NCBI RefSeq assembly: GCF_002917095.1 | Contig: NZ_PQGA01000011.1 | Coordinates: 62,001-126,000, forward strand | From: Paraburkholderia eburnea | GTDB lineage: Bacteria > Pseudomonadota > Gammaproteobacteria > Burkholderiales > Burkholderiaceae | Direction: 5' to 3' | Length of the DNA: 64,000 nt | In this document: one piece after another, positions 17,416 through 24,217 of the stretch | Numbering within the stretch: the stretch's first letter is position 1 | Layout: each line of letters opens with the position of its first letter | The notes under the pieces: model-generated | Databases searched by the model: none | Told to the model about the DNA's origin: nothing | The model's input: the letters and a program-made list of their open reading frames with translations, nothing else | Made by a program: the position numbers and the translations under genes

Positions 17416-18356
17416 ACGCAAGCACATTGGCAACCCGTTTCGGTGGTGTCGCGGGCAGCGATCCCGAAACCGGGGTCGAGCTGTCGCGCCTTCAGGACCG
17501 TCAGGCGCGCGAGGCGCACGAAGCCGGCACCTTCGCACAAGGCGTGAATGTACGCGGCGATGCGCGTGCTCACGACCCGGCCGTCGAATTGCGCGGCGTG
17601 GGCAAGCACTATGGCGAGCGCGTCGTGCTCGACGATTTCAATCTGTCGATCGAGCGCGGCAGTTTTGTCGCGATCGTCGGCCGCAGCGGTTGCGGCAAGT
17701 CCACGCTGCTGCGCCTCGTCGCGGGGCTGGAGACGCCCGATGCAGGCGAACTCACGCGACGCGGCGAAGCGGGCGCACCGCTCGACACCCGCATCATGTT
17801 CCAGGACGCGCGCCTGCTGCCGTGGAAGACCGTGCTGCAGAACGTGATGCTGGGCCTCGGCCGTGGCGCCCGCGACGATGCGCGCGCCGTGCTCGACGAG
17901 GTGGGACTGCTCGCGCGCGCCGACGAATGGCCGGCGCGTCTGTCGGGTGGCCAGCGTCAGCGTGTGGCGCTTGCCCGTGCGCTGGTGCATCGCCCGAGTC
18001 TGCTGCTGCTCGACGAGCCGCTGGGCGCGCTCGACGCGCTCACGCGCATCGAAATGCACGCGCTGATCGAACGTCTGTGGCGCGAGCATCGCTTCACGGC
18101 CTTGCTGGTCACGCACGACGTCCATGAAGCCGTGGCGCTGGGCGACCGCATCCTGCTGGTGGAGCAGGGACGCATCGCACTCGACCAGAACGTGCCGCTC
18201 GAACGCCCGCGTGCGCGCGCCGACGCGCGTTTTGCGGCGCTCGAAGAAAGCGTGTTGCAACGCGTGCTGGGCACCGAGACGCCGGCCGCCCACGTGCCGC
18301 GCTCGCAAGACGGGAGTTATGACCTGCGGCCCACGGACGTGCGCTGGGCGCTTTGA
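17412..18356 (+). CDS. ssuB: Aliphatic sulfonate ABC transporter ATP-binding protein
   Basis: This 314-residue ATPase has Walker A GRSGCGKST at residues 90-98, the ABC signature LSGGQ at 177-181 and Walker B LLLLDEP at 197-203. It powers SsuC. The start overlaps the ssuC stop. About 56 residues precede the ABC domain, which makes it longer than E. coli SsuB (255). The extension (MNASTLATRF onward) is charged and of unknown role. Confidence 0.94.
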   Translation: MNASTLATRFGGVAGSDPETGVELSRLQDRQAREAHEAGTFAQGVNVRGDARAHDPAVELRGVGKHYGERVVLDDFNLSIERGSFVAIVGRSGCGKSTLLRLVAGLETPDAGELTRRGEAGAPLDTRIMFQDARLLPWKTVLQNVMLGLGRGARDDARAVLDEVGLLARADEWPARLSGGQRQRVALARALVHRPSLLLLDEPLGALDALTRIEMHALIERLWREHRFTALLVTHDVHEAVALGDRILLVEQGRIALDQNVPLERPRARADARFAALEESVLQRVLGTETPAAHVPRSQDGSYDLRPTDVRWAL

Positions 18357-18434
18357 TCCGCTTTCGTCAGCATTGGCCTACCCGATACACAAACTTTTCG
18401 TCACTTCCGTTCATCAAAATTTGGAGCCGAATCA

Positions 18435-18650
18435 ATGAGCATTTCCGCCATCAACGTGCGTAACCAGTTCCGCGGCAAGATCAAGGAGATCATCCGTGGA
18501 TCGGTGGTATCGGAAGTCGACGTCGAAACGCCGTTTGGCGTGGTCACTTCGGTGATCACCACGCGCTCGGTCGACGAACTGGACCTGAAAGTCGGCTCGG
18601 AGGTCGTGGCGCTCGTGAAGTCGACCGAGGTATCGATCGCGCGCCTGTGA
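18435..18650 (+). CDS. Molbindin-like TOBE-domain protein (SsuF-type)
   Basis: This 71-residue protein is a single Mop/TOBE domain: MSISAINVRNQFRGKIKEII and later VTSVITTRSVDELDLKVGSE are family-typical. Such proteins bind molybdate or related oxyanions as oligomers. In pseudomonads a similar gene ends the sulfonate operon (ssuF) and is needed for sulfonate use. Here it follows ssuB by 78 bp in the same orientation, which supports that role. Confidence 0.85.
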   Translation: MSISAINVRNQFRGKIKEIIRGSVVSEVDVETPFGVVTSVITTRSVDELDLKVGSEVVALVKSTEVSIARL

Positions 18651-18747
18651 GCGCGGCTTCTGCTCGATGCGCCCGCAGGGCGTGCCTCGGCGGCGGCCGG
18701 TGCCAAAGTGCTACGATGGGCCGGCAAGCCACTGCGGAGGGACGATC

Positions 18748-18990
18748 ATGGAGCCGAAAGGCCTCGACATGGGCGACTACGAAGAGCACTACAAGGACTG
18801 CGACATCGAAGTCGCGGTCGAGCAGGTGCTCACGGGCGTGAAGGCGCACTTTCGCGTGACGCGCGCGGGCGCCGTGCTCAAGGACTGGGAACTGGTGCAC
18901 ATCGACCGGTTCTGGCCGACCGAGCACGCCGCCGCCGAAGCGGGCTTTGCGGCTGCCCGTGCCTGGATCGACGGCGGCGCGGCGGGTTGA
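18748..18990 (+). CDS. Small conserved-looking hypothetical protein
   Basis: This 80-residue acidic protein begins MEPKGLDMGDYEEHYKDCD and has an alternating strand-helix pattern (IEVAVEQVLTGVKAHFRVTR, then LKDWELVHIDRFWP). The ATG at 18748 has a good GGAGGG ribosome site. No signal peptide or membrane helix is visible. I do not know a function. It stands alone between the ssu operon and a convergent DUF4148 gene. Confidence 0.72.
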   Translation: MEPKGLDMGDYEEHYKDCDIEVAVEQVLTGVKAHFRVTRAGAVLKDWELVHIDRFWPTEHAAAEAGFAAARAWIDGGAAG

Positions 18991-19091
18991 AGTCGAGCAT
19001 CCGCTGGTGAAGCGTTTTCATAGACCAGGCGACGAGAGGCGATCAGTGGTGATCGTGCCGCCGGCGGAATATGAAGGCCGGCTTCAAACGC

Positions 19092-19117
19092 AAAAAGCCC
19101 GCAACTGTGTGCGGGCT
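19092..19117 (-). terminator. Rho-independent terminator of the DUF4148 gene
   Basis: An 8-bp stem AGCCCGCA/TGCGGGCT is followed on the minus strand by TTTTTG. It lies 131 bp beyond the stop codon. Confidence 0.7.
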
Positions 19118-19247
19118 GAATGTCGAAATTCATGGTTTTGAACCGGGCTCGTCGTCGATTAATTTATCGCGCTAACAAGCTGGCTCTTAAAGGTGAGGCT
19201 GACGCCCGGAGCGCGCGTCGCGGGCGTCGATTTCGGCGGTCGACTAA

Positions 19248-19574
19248 TTACGAGCGATCGTACATCGCGTGCCAGTCGGCCTTCGATACGCCGGCGGGCG
19301 CAACAACCGCGCGTTGGCCCGAAGCGGCTGAACCTGCTGCGACACCACCGTAGCCACTGACTGCCTGGTTCGCGCCAATCTTGTTCTCAGCAGCCTGGAT
19401 TGCATCCGGGTAGTGCGCGTTGTCACCGTCGCCCGGGCGATAGCCAGCCTGTTCGAGCTGCACCAGTTCGGCGCGAACCTGTGCACGGGTAACCGGGGCG
19501 TTCGACTGTGCGAACGAAGCAACCGGGGCGACAAGGGCAACTGCAACTGCGACGGCTTGGATGAGCGACTTCAT
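19248..19574 (-). CDS. DUF4148-type secreted protein
   Basis: This 108-residue protein has a signal peptide (MKSLIQAVAVAVALVAPVAS, cleaved after FAQ). The mature part carries the DUF4148 core VTRAQVRAELVQLEQAGYRP, then DNAHYPDAIQAAENK. The C-terminal half has a YGGVAAGSAASGQR stretch. DUF4148 proteins are abundant in Burkholderiales, are exported to the periplasm, and have no assigned function. A second exported protein at 24218 shares the YGGVAG-type motif. Confidence 0.88.
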   Translation of the reverse strand: MKSLIQAVAVAVALVAPVASFAQSNAPVTRAQVRAELVQLEQAGYRPGDGDNAHYPDAIQAAENKIGANQAVSGYGGVAAGSAASGQRAVVAPAGVSKADWHAMYDRS

Positions 19575-19744
19575 GGTAACAACCTCCAGTTATTTATCGG
19601 TTCCGAAGCTCTTGTTCGTAACCACAAGCGCAGTCTAGGCTTGTGCCCGCTCTGGATTAAGGGGGCGTGGTGGAGTGGATTGTTGTCGAATCGAGGGTAA
19701 ACCCGATGGTCGTTCAGTTCCCGTTTTGCCAAGGCTTGGGGGCA

Positions 19745-19873
19745 GCTGGGGGTTGCACGAGCTTATGCCTGGACGATAGTGCGTGTGTGTTTGGACGGTA
19801 TGAGTTCACGCACAGCAGGGGAGGCTGCTTATCCCAAACTGAGCGAGGCGTTCGGCGGGGAGTGGTGGGGCAC
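19745..19873 (-). pseudogene. Decayed copy of the island's 113-residue LexA-box gene
   Basis: Reading the minus strand from 19873, the sequence is clearly alignable with the first 125 bp of the gene at 21178-21519 (shared CCCACCACTC-CCGCCGA-CG-CTCGC-CAG and later GTGCAA-CC blocks). However, a frameshift and an early TAA stop break the frame after about 14 codons. The spacing from start to the last matching block differs by only about 2 bp between copies. An imperfect LexA-like dyad lies 16 bp upstream. This copy is outside the tRNA-His island, so it looks like a remnant of an earlier insertion. Confidence 0.55.
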
Positions 19874-19888
19874 GGCGCTATCTCAATA

Positions 19889-19903
19889 CTGTATAAAACA
19901 CAG
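19889..19903. promoter_or_regulatory. Near-LexA box (CTGT-N7-ACAG)
   Basis: The dyad TACTGT-N7-ACAGTA matches the LexA consensus arms, but the spacer is 7 bp instead of 8. It lies upstream of the decayed 113-residue gene copy. Confidence 0.5.
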
Positions 19904-19987
19904 TATTTATATTCATCTGCGCCGCTGGAAGAGAGAGGATTTGATGAGTGAAGATTCCCAAATTGGGAATTTCATGGGAATAGAAAG

Positions 19988-20021
19988 CAAAAAAGGCACT
20001 GGATAAAATCACAGTGCCTTT
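19988..20021 (-). terminator. Original terminator of tRNA-His, displaced by the island
   Basis: A 10-bp stem AAAGGCACTG/CAGTGCCTTT is followed on the minus strand by a T run. It lies just past the left att copy and points in the direction of tRNA-His transcription. Confidence 0.7.
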
Positions 20022-20051
20022 CTTTCGCTACTTGAACTACCTAGATATTTA

Positions 20052-20099
20052 TTGGGGTGGCTGATGGGACTCGAACCCACGACAACAGGAATCACAATC
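20052..20099. repeat. att copy: 48-bp perfect direct repeat of the tRNA-His 3' half
   Basis: This block is identical over 48 bp to 22557-22604, which is the tRNA-His segment from the anticodon loop to CCA plus one base. Sequence before and after differs between the copies. Only the 3' half of the tRNA is present, as expected for the distal end of an element integrated into the tRNA gene. Confidence 0.92.
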
Positions 20100-20201
20100 T
20101 CAGTCGCCACGCCTTCAAATCCGCCACTCTAGCCCTAAGAGTGGACTAGGCCTAGAAAGTATAGCGCTCTCGCCCCGGCTTGGGTGCCATGGTGAAAAAA
20201 A

Positions 20202-20257
20202 CCGATAACTCTTCCAGAGAGGCGGCTATGTTCCTCACCGTGGTCGCCGGTTATCGG
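20202..20257 (-). terminator. Probable terminator of the island membrane-protein gene
   Basis: CCGATAAC and GTTATCGG form an 8-bp stem enclosing a 40-nt loop with smaller hairpins. On the minus strand it is followed by seven T residues. Confidence 0.5.
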
Positions 20258-20264
20258 ACTTGGC

Positions 20265-21011
20265 CTACCAGCGATGCCAGATGATCATCGGAAGGAGGCG
20301 CAGAAGGCCGCAAAGGATAACAGGGGCGAGCACAACAAAGCTGATCGCCTTGATATATAGCGGCATTGCTCTCTTTCCCTTGCTGAGACGCCTCGCGGAC
20401 CAGCCTTGGACATAGAAGGTGAGAGGTAGGGTGAGCAGCCCGACGATGCCCAAGGAGATCGGGTGCCGATACATGTCGAGCCTAGTGATGGCATCTACCA
20501 ACGTCTGGAAAGACGGGAATCCACGAGACGTTACCCATCCGAACAGTTCAAGCAGCAGCGTGTACACGCAGAAGCACGTAACAAGCAGGCTAACTGTTCC
20601 GCGAAACCCGAATTTGACCTGGACGCCAGCCCCAAAAGTCTTCGCTGCCCGCATTGCCTTTACGTAGGCAAGGACAGGTAGGGCGAACACCACGATCAAC
20701 AGGCTCCAAACAAACTCCCCGAACGGCCCTGCGACAAAGATGCAAGCGAACAGCAGTACGATTGCCGCGAGGATAGTGCCGGCCTCAAGGGGATTCTTCC
20801 AATCCACATGTGCGAATGCCCCTTCGTAGCCGGAGGCGGACTGCCCGCGGCTCTTCGAGCTAGGCATCATGCCGGCGATAAGCCATTGTTGAAATAGGGC
20901 TGGATTCGACGGCGGAACTGGGAAGGTGCGAGGGCTGACCTCTCCTCCCATTAGCTTATGGCCCGTAAGATAGCCGTCGTAAAGGTCGGTCTTATGTTCG
21001 TTATTGTCCAT
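20265..21011 (-). CDS. Island-encoded hypothetical membrane protein
   Basis: This 248-residue protein has a soluble N-terminal region of about 70 residues (MDNNEHKTDLYDGYLTGHKL onward), then about five membrane helices such as ILAAIVLLFACIFVAG, WSLLIVVFALPVLAYV and SLLVTCFCVYTLLLELFGWV. The start at 21011 is chosen because the 33 codons before it are not protein-like. It lies 166 bp downstream of the LexA-box gene on the same strand. I do not recognise the family. A membrane effector in a defence or toxin module is possible, but no sequence evidence proves it. Confidence 0.7.
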   Translation of the reverse strand: MDNNEHKTDLYDGYLTGHKLMGGEVSPRTFPVPPSNPALFQQWLIAGMMPSSKSRGQSASGYEGAFAHVDWKNPLEAGTILAAIVLLFACIFVAGPFGEFVWSLLIVVFALPVLAYVKAMRAAKTFGAGVQVKFGFRGTVSLLVTCFCVYTLLLELFGWVTSRGFPSFQTLVDAITRLDMYRHPISLGIVGLLTLPLTFYVQGWSARRLSKGKRAMPLYIKAISFVVLAPVILCGLLRLLPMIIWHRW

Positions 21012-21177
21012 TGAAGAACTTGGAACTGTTTGTCGTGAACGTTTTTGTTGAGCGAGCACGTAGCGTTCTGCGCCCGGCCTTTGATAGCTCGAGAACTGGC
21101 GCCCCAACACGTGTCCCTGTCATCCGCGTCAGTACGCCGCGCCGGCACAATACCACGGGCGCTTGGCGTCGGCCACA

Positions 21178-21519
21178 TTACTGTAATCGCAAGCACGCTG
21201 TTGGCACTTCGGGTGCTATCGGCTTTCTTTTCTCTCTCCTGCGGCGTTCAAGTATCTCGTCAACCATGGCCCACTGATGCTCTGTTGGCGGGTCTGTCAA
21301 GCATGGCTCTGCGTCCAGTTCTCGATTGAGGCATTCCCAGACGGGGCCGGGCAGCACGCCGTGGCCGTGCGGTTCCAGGAACCGGCGTACCTGGTTTGCA
21401 CGGCTGATGGTCGACCGCAGGCGGTGGATCTCCCAGAGCAATTCGAGCACTACGGGGTCAGGATGCTCGTCCCAGATCTGGGCGAGCCGATCGGCGGTGA
21501 GTGGTGGGCGGTGCGGCAT
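21178..21519 (-). CDS. Island-encoded hypothetical protein behind a LexA box
   Basis: This 113-residue soluble protein begins MPHRPPLTADRLAQIWDEHP. It is mostly helical, with a long charged helix VVLELLWEIHRLRSTISRAN and a basic C-terminal helix (DEILERRRREKRK). The consensus LexA box CTGT-N8-ACAG ends 12 bp before the first codon's upstream side, so the gene should be induced by DNA damage. It follows the Doc/Fic gene by 70 bp. A decayed paralogue with a similar box lies outside the island. The family and function are unknown to me. Confidence 0.75.
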   Translation of the reverse strand: MPHRPPLTADRLAQIWDEHPDPVVLELLWEIHRLRSTISRANQVRRFLEPHGHGVLPGPVWECLNRELDAEPCLTDPPTEHQWAMVDEILERRRREKRKPIAPEVPTACLRLQ

Positions 21520-21530
21520 GGCGCCGAATA

Positions 21531-21546
21531 CTGTATGAATGTACAG
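21531..21546. promoter_or_regulatory. LexA (SOS) box, CTGT-N8-ACAG
   Basis: The 16-mer CTGTATGAATGTACAG is a perfect LexA consensus dyad, extended to AATACTGT and ACAGTATT. It lies between the Doc/Fic gene and the start of the 113-residue gene. Confidence 0.85.
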
Positions 21547-21589
21547 TATTCTAGCTCGTCGCCGTCAGAGCGGCGCTGCAAAAGCCGCT

Positions 21590-22420
21590 TTAAGTCTTCG
21601 CCAAGCGACGAAGCACCGAACTGTAATGCTTGAGGAAGTAATCGACTGGGCGCTGGCTCGCATAGAAGTTCGTCGAGTCGACGCCGTGCTCTTCCGTGAG
21701 ATCGCACTCGCGGCGCAGGTCTCTCAAAATCTGCTTGGGAACCGTTGCACCGTCGCGCGGCCATGGAATTCTTTTAATGCGCCGCTTAACGCTGCGCTCT
21801 CGTTTGAAAAGAAGCCAACCCTCAGTGATCGTCTCGTATTTGACCACATCGATTTTGTTACCCGCCAAATTTTCGAGGTAGTATCCGTAACGCCCCAGTA
21901 TCGATCCCAATTCCCGATAGGTGACAAGACGTTCGTTTCTCTCGACGCGCCGGGTTCTCTTGCGCAACCACGATGCGATCTCATCGACCTCAGCATCTGA
22001 TTGATCGCGCTCCTTTCGCTTCGGATCGACAAACCCGTGCCCGGCAACCTTTGTCATCAACTCATAAAGATCGTCTTGCGTCACAGACGAATCAAAGGTT
22101 CGATCGTTCTTGTCCAAGTGGCTGAGCATCGAGACGAGAGCCGTGCGTTTGTTTCCGTTGTGAAACGGATGGTTGCAGCAAATTCCATAGCAGAGTGTGG
22201 CGGCGTTGGATTCGACAGTGTCGTATTTAAATCGATCGCCGAAGCCCGTGGTTTGCCGCCCCACTGCTGAGTGGAGTAGTACTTCGTTTTTCACGCCAGC
22301 AGGGCTAATCGCATCACCGCTATCAGCCATATCGATGGCGAGAATGTCGTGAATCGAAAGCACTTCCTCGCTCGTGACGGTGCGGATTGCGCTGGTATGT
22401 CTCGGATTGATTTTTTTCAT
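21590..22420 (-). CDS. Doc/Fic-family protein with an extra C-terminal, HicA-like domain
   Basis: This 276-residue protein has a Fic fold at about residues 20-155 with the active-site motif HPFHNGNKRTAL at 84-95. Lysine in place of the second glycine (GNKR, not GNGR) is typical of Doc-type toxins, which phosphorylate EF-Tu rather than AMPylate. Residues 165-250 resemble a HicA/YcfA double-stranded-RNA-binding fold: YRELGSILGRYGYYLE, then TVPKQILRDLRRECDLTEE. The usual GSH histidine is replaced by GNKID. No Phd-like antitoxin is adjacent, and no internal inhibitory S/TxxxEG motif is seen. Start at 22420 (MKKINPRHTS) follows GGGG. Confidence 0.82.
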   Translation of the reverse strand: MKKINPRHTSAIRTVTSEEVLSIHDILAIDMADSGDAISPAGVKNEVLLHSAVGRQTTGFGDRFKYDTVESNAATLCYGICCNHPFHNGNKRTALVSMLSHLDKNDRTFDSSVTQDDLYELMTKVAGHGFVDPKRKERDQSDAEVDEIASWLRKRTRRVERNERLVTYRELGSILGRYGYYLENLAGNKIDVVKYETITEGWLLFKRERSVKRRIKRIPWPRDGATVPKQILRDLRRECDLTEEHGVDSTNFYASQRPVDYFLKHYSSVLRRLAKT

Positions 22421-22441
22421 ATTTGAACCCCGTACGGACGC

Positions 22442-22467
22442 AAAAAAGCCCGCATTTAGCGGGCTTT
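22442..22467 (-). terminator. Terminator between tRNA-His and the Doc/Fic gene
   Basis: A perfect 8-bp stem AAGCCCGC/GCGGGCTT with a 5-nt loop is followed on the minus strand by six T residues. It came with the island and now ends tRNA-His transcription. Confidence 0.85.
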
Positions 22468-22556
22468 CTTTTGCAGCGCATCTTCCAAAATTTGGAACTT
22501 CATATTCCAAAAATCCTGTTTTCTACGCTGCGAGCACTCGTAAGTGCTTGAATCTT

Positions 22557-22604
22557 TTGGGGTGGCTGATGGGACTCGAACCCACGACAACAGGAATCAC
22601 AATC
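22557..22604. repeat. att copy inside tRNA-His (48-bp direct repeat)
   Basis: This block is identical to 20052-20099. It covers the 3' half of tRNA-His from the anticodon loop to the encoded CCA, and marks the tRNA-proximal end of the island. Confidence 0.92.
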
Positions 22605-22634
22605 CTGGACTCTACCAACTGAGCTACAGCCACC
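22558..22634 (-). tRNA. tRNA-His (anticodon GTG)
   Basis: The minus strand gives a full cloverleaf with the anticodon loop TTGTGAT, an encoded CCA, and an extra G at position -1 opposite C73, the hallmark of tRNA-His. The 3' half serves as the attachment site of the adjacent island. A TATAAT -10 element lies on the minus strand at 22694-22699, about 60 bp upstream. dusA lies further upstream on the same strand. Confidence 0.96.
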
Positions 22635-22768
22635 ACTGTCCTACTGTTTCTTGTTTTTCGCTGCTTCGTCAGCGGCGTCAATCAAGAAGAAAGATTATAT
22701 ACATGCCACATCGGTCTTGCCTAGCCCTTTATTCAAAAATTCTGAAGAAAGTTCGGTTCATGGATCGA

Positions 22769-23764
22769 TCATGCATCGACGGGTGCGCGAAGATGCGAAC
22801 GCGCTTCTTCGAAGATGGCGAGATCGGCCTTCGCGAGCTGACGGCTGTCCGATAGCACACGACGCCAGCCGCGCGCGCCCGCCTCGCCGCGATACAGTCC
22901 CAGCGCGTGGCGCGTGATCGAGCCGAGGAATGTGCCGCGCGCGATTTCGCTCGCGCAGTATTCGATCAGCTTTGCTTCGACTTCGTCGCGCGTGAGGGCC
23001 GGGCCGCTCTCGCCGTAGAAACGCGCGTCCACATCGGCGAGCACGTAGGGGTTGTGATAAGCCTCGCGCCCGAGCATCACGCCATCGACGTGCTCCAGAT
23101 GCGTCTGAACTTCGTCGAGTGTCTTGATGCCGCCGTTGATGATGATTTCGAGCTGCGGGAAGTCGCGCTTGAGCTGGTACGCGTAGTCATATTTGAGCGG
23201 CGGAATCTCGCGGTTCTCCTTCGGGCTCAAGCCCTTCAGGATCGCGTTGCGCGCGTGCACGATAAAGACTTCGCACCCCGCCTCCGCGATCGTGCCGACG
23301 AAATCGCGCACGAACGCGTAGTCCTCGACGGCATCCACGCCGATGCGGTGCTTGACCGTCACGGGCACCGATGTCACGTCGCGCATTGCCTTCACGCAGT
23401 CGGCCACCAGCTTCGGCTCATTCATGAGACACGCGCCGAACGCGCCACGCTGCACGCGCTCGGACGGACAGCCGCAATTCAGATTGATTTCGTCGTAGCC
23501 CCATTGCTCGCCGAGCTTTGCGCAGCGCGCGAGGTCGTCGGGTTCGCTGCCGCCCAGTTGCAAGGCGACCGGCGCTTCTTCCGGCGTGAAGGCCAGATGG
23601 CGCGGCACATCGCCGTGGAGCAGGGCGCCCGTCGTCACCATCTCCGTATACAGCCACGTGTGCCGGGAAATGAAGCGGTGCAGCGAGCGGCAGTGGCGAT
23701 CTGTCCAGTCCATCATGGGCGCGACGGATACGCGGCGGGGGCTGGCGATACGGTTCGAAGACAT
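22769..23764 (-). CDS. dusA: tRNA-dihydrouridine(20/20a) synthase DusA
   Basis: This 331-residue flavoenzyme reduces uridines 20 and 20a in the tRNA D-loop using NADPH. The FMN barrel starts RVSVAPMMDWTDRHCR. The catalytic cysteine is Cys99 in NLNCGCPSERVQ. Other family marks are VTVKHRIGVD and INGGIKTLDEV. The start at 23764 (MSSNRIASP) trims a 14-codon leader. dusA is a known integration hotspot in proteobacteria, but here the gene is intact and the adjacent tRNA-His is the used site. Confidence 0.95.
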   Translation of the reverse strand: MSSNRIASPRRVSVAPMMDWTDRHCRSLHRFISRHTWLYTEMVTTGALLHGDVPRHLAFTPEEAPVALQLGGSEPDDLARCAKLGEQWGYDEINLNCGCPSERVQRGAFGACLMNEPKLVADCVKAMRDVTSVPVTVKHRIGVDAVEDYAFVRDFVGTIAEAGCEVFIVHARNAILKGLSPKENREIPPLKYDYAYQLKRDFPQLEIIINGGIKTLDEVQTHLEHVDGVMLGREAYHNPYVLADVDARFYGESGPALTRDEVEAKLIEYCASEIARGTFLGSITRHALGLYRGEAGARGWRRVLSDSRQLAKADLAIFEEARSHLRAPVDA

Positions 23765-24217
23765 GGCGATTACGAGCGCAATCAACGCGCGGAAGACGTG
23801 GAACAACCTTGTATTTTAACGTATTTCACTCATTTCGCCGGCCACGTTTTTGCACCGCGCCAAACCGCTATTGGCCGTCATTCGATGTTTGCAAACGCAC
23901 CGAAAAACCCGTCGGAAAGCGCTTCCACCCATCCTTCCAGGACTAAAGACCCTTTCGGCGTTATGTAATCCGCCTGTCTAATGTTGCGGCGCGAAAAATA
24001 ATTTGGGACGCTTTTTTAGGGTCTGTTCGTCGCTCAGCCAAGCCAGGATTGCGACTCCGGATTGTTTCCGAAGCCGGAATAAACAATTCGGATTATCGGT
24101 ATTATTTTTCAATAGTAGGTGTATACACTGAGTCTCACTGACGCAGCTCGTGGGCTCTGACCTCCCAGGCGCGGCGCCTTTCCCAACCGCAAGTTGAACC
24201 GGATATTGGAGTCCACC
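23765..24217. other. 453-bp intergenic region with a dyad, no gene
   Basis: No gene is supported between divergent dusA and the small secreted protein. A hairpin-forming dyad lies at 24061-24087: ATTGTTTCCG and CGGAATAAACAAT pair around a 4-nt loop with a 3-nt bulge, with no T tract. The region is AT-richer than its surroundings. The ribosome site GGAG of the next gene is at about 24208. Confidence 0.45.

Larger units (their letters stand above)
20052..22604. mobile_element. 2.5-kb genomic island in tRNA-His, without integrase
   Basis: The segment between the two 48-bp repeats contains three minus-strand genes: Doc/Fic protein, LexA-box gene and membrane protein. Base composition is visibly less GC-rich than the flanks. 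Integration restored an intact tRNA-His at 22558-22634 and left a 3' half at 20052. A new terminator lies behind the intact tRNA, and the old one lies beyond the left repeat. No integrase, transposase or relaxase is encoded, so it is either a remnant or moved by an enzyme in trans. Confidence 0.85.

Noticed and set aside
15286..17538. A 750-codon minus-strand open frame opposite ssuD and ssuC
   Set aside because: Composition is Arg/His-rich as expected for antisense of high-GC coding DNA, and both sense genes are certain.
20052..20130. A second tRNA-His gene
   Set aside because: Only the 3' half matches; sequence diverges right after the anticodon loop, so no cloverleaf forms.
20052..22604. 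A complete prophage, integron or insertion sequence in the island
   Set aside because: No integrase, transposase, structural phage gene or terminal inverted repeat is present in 2.5 kb.
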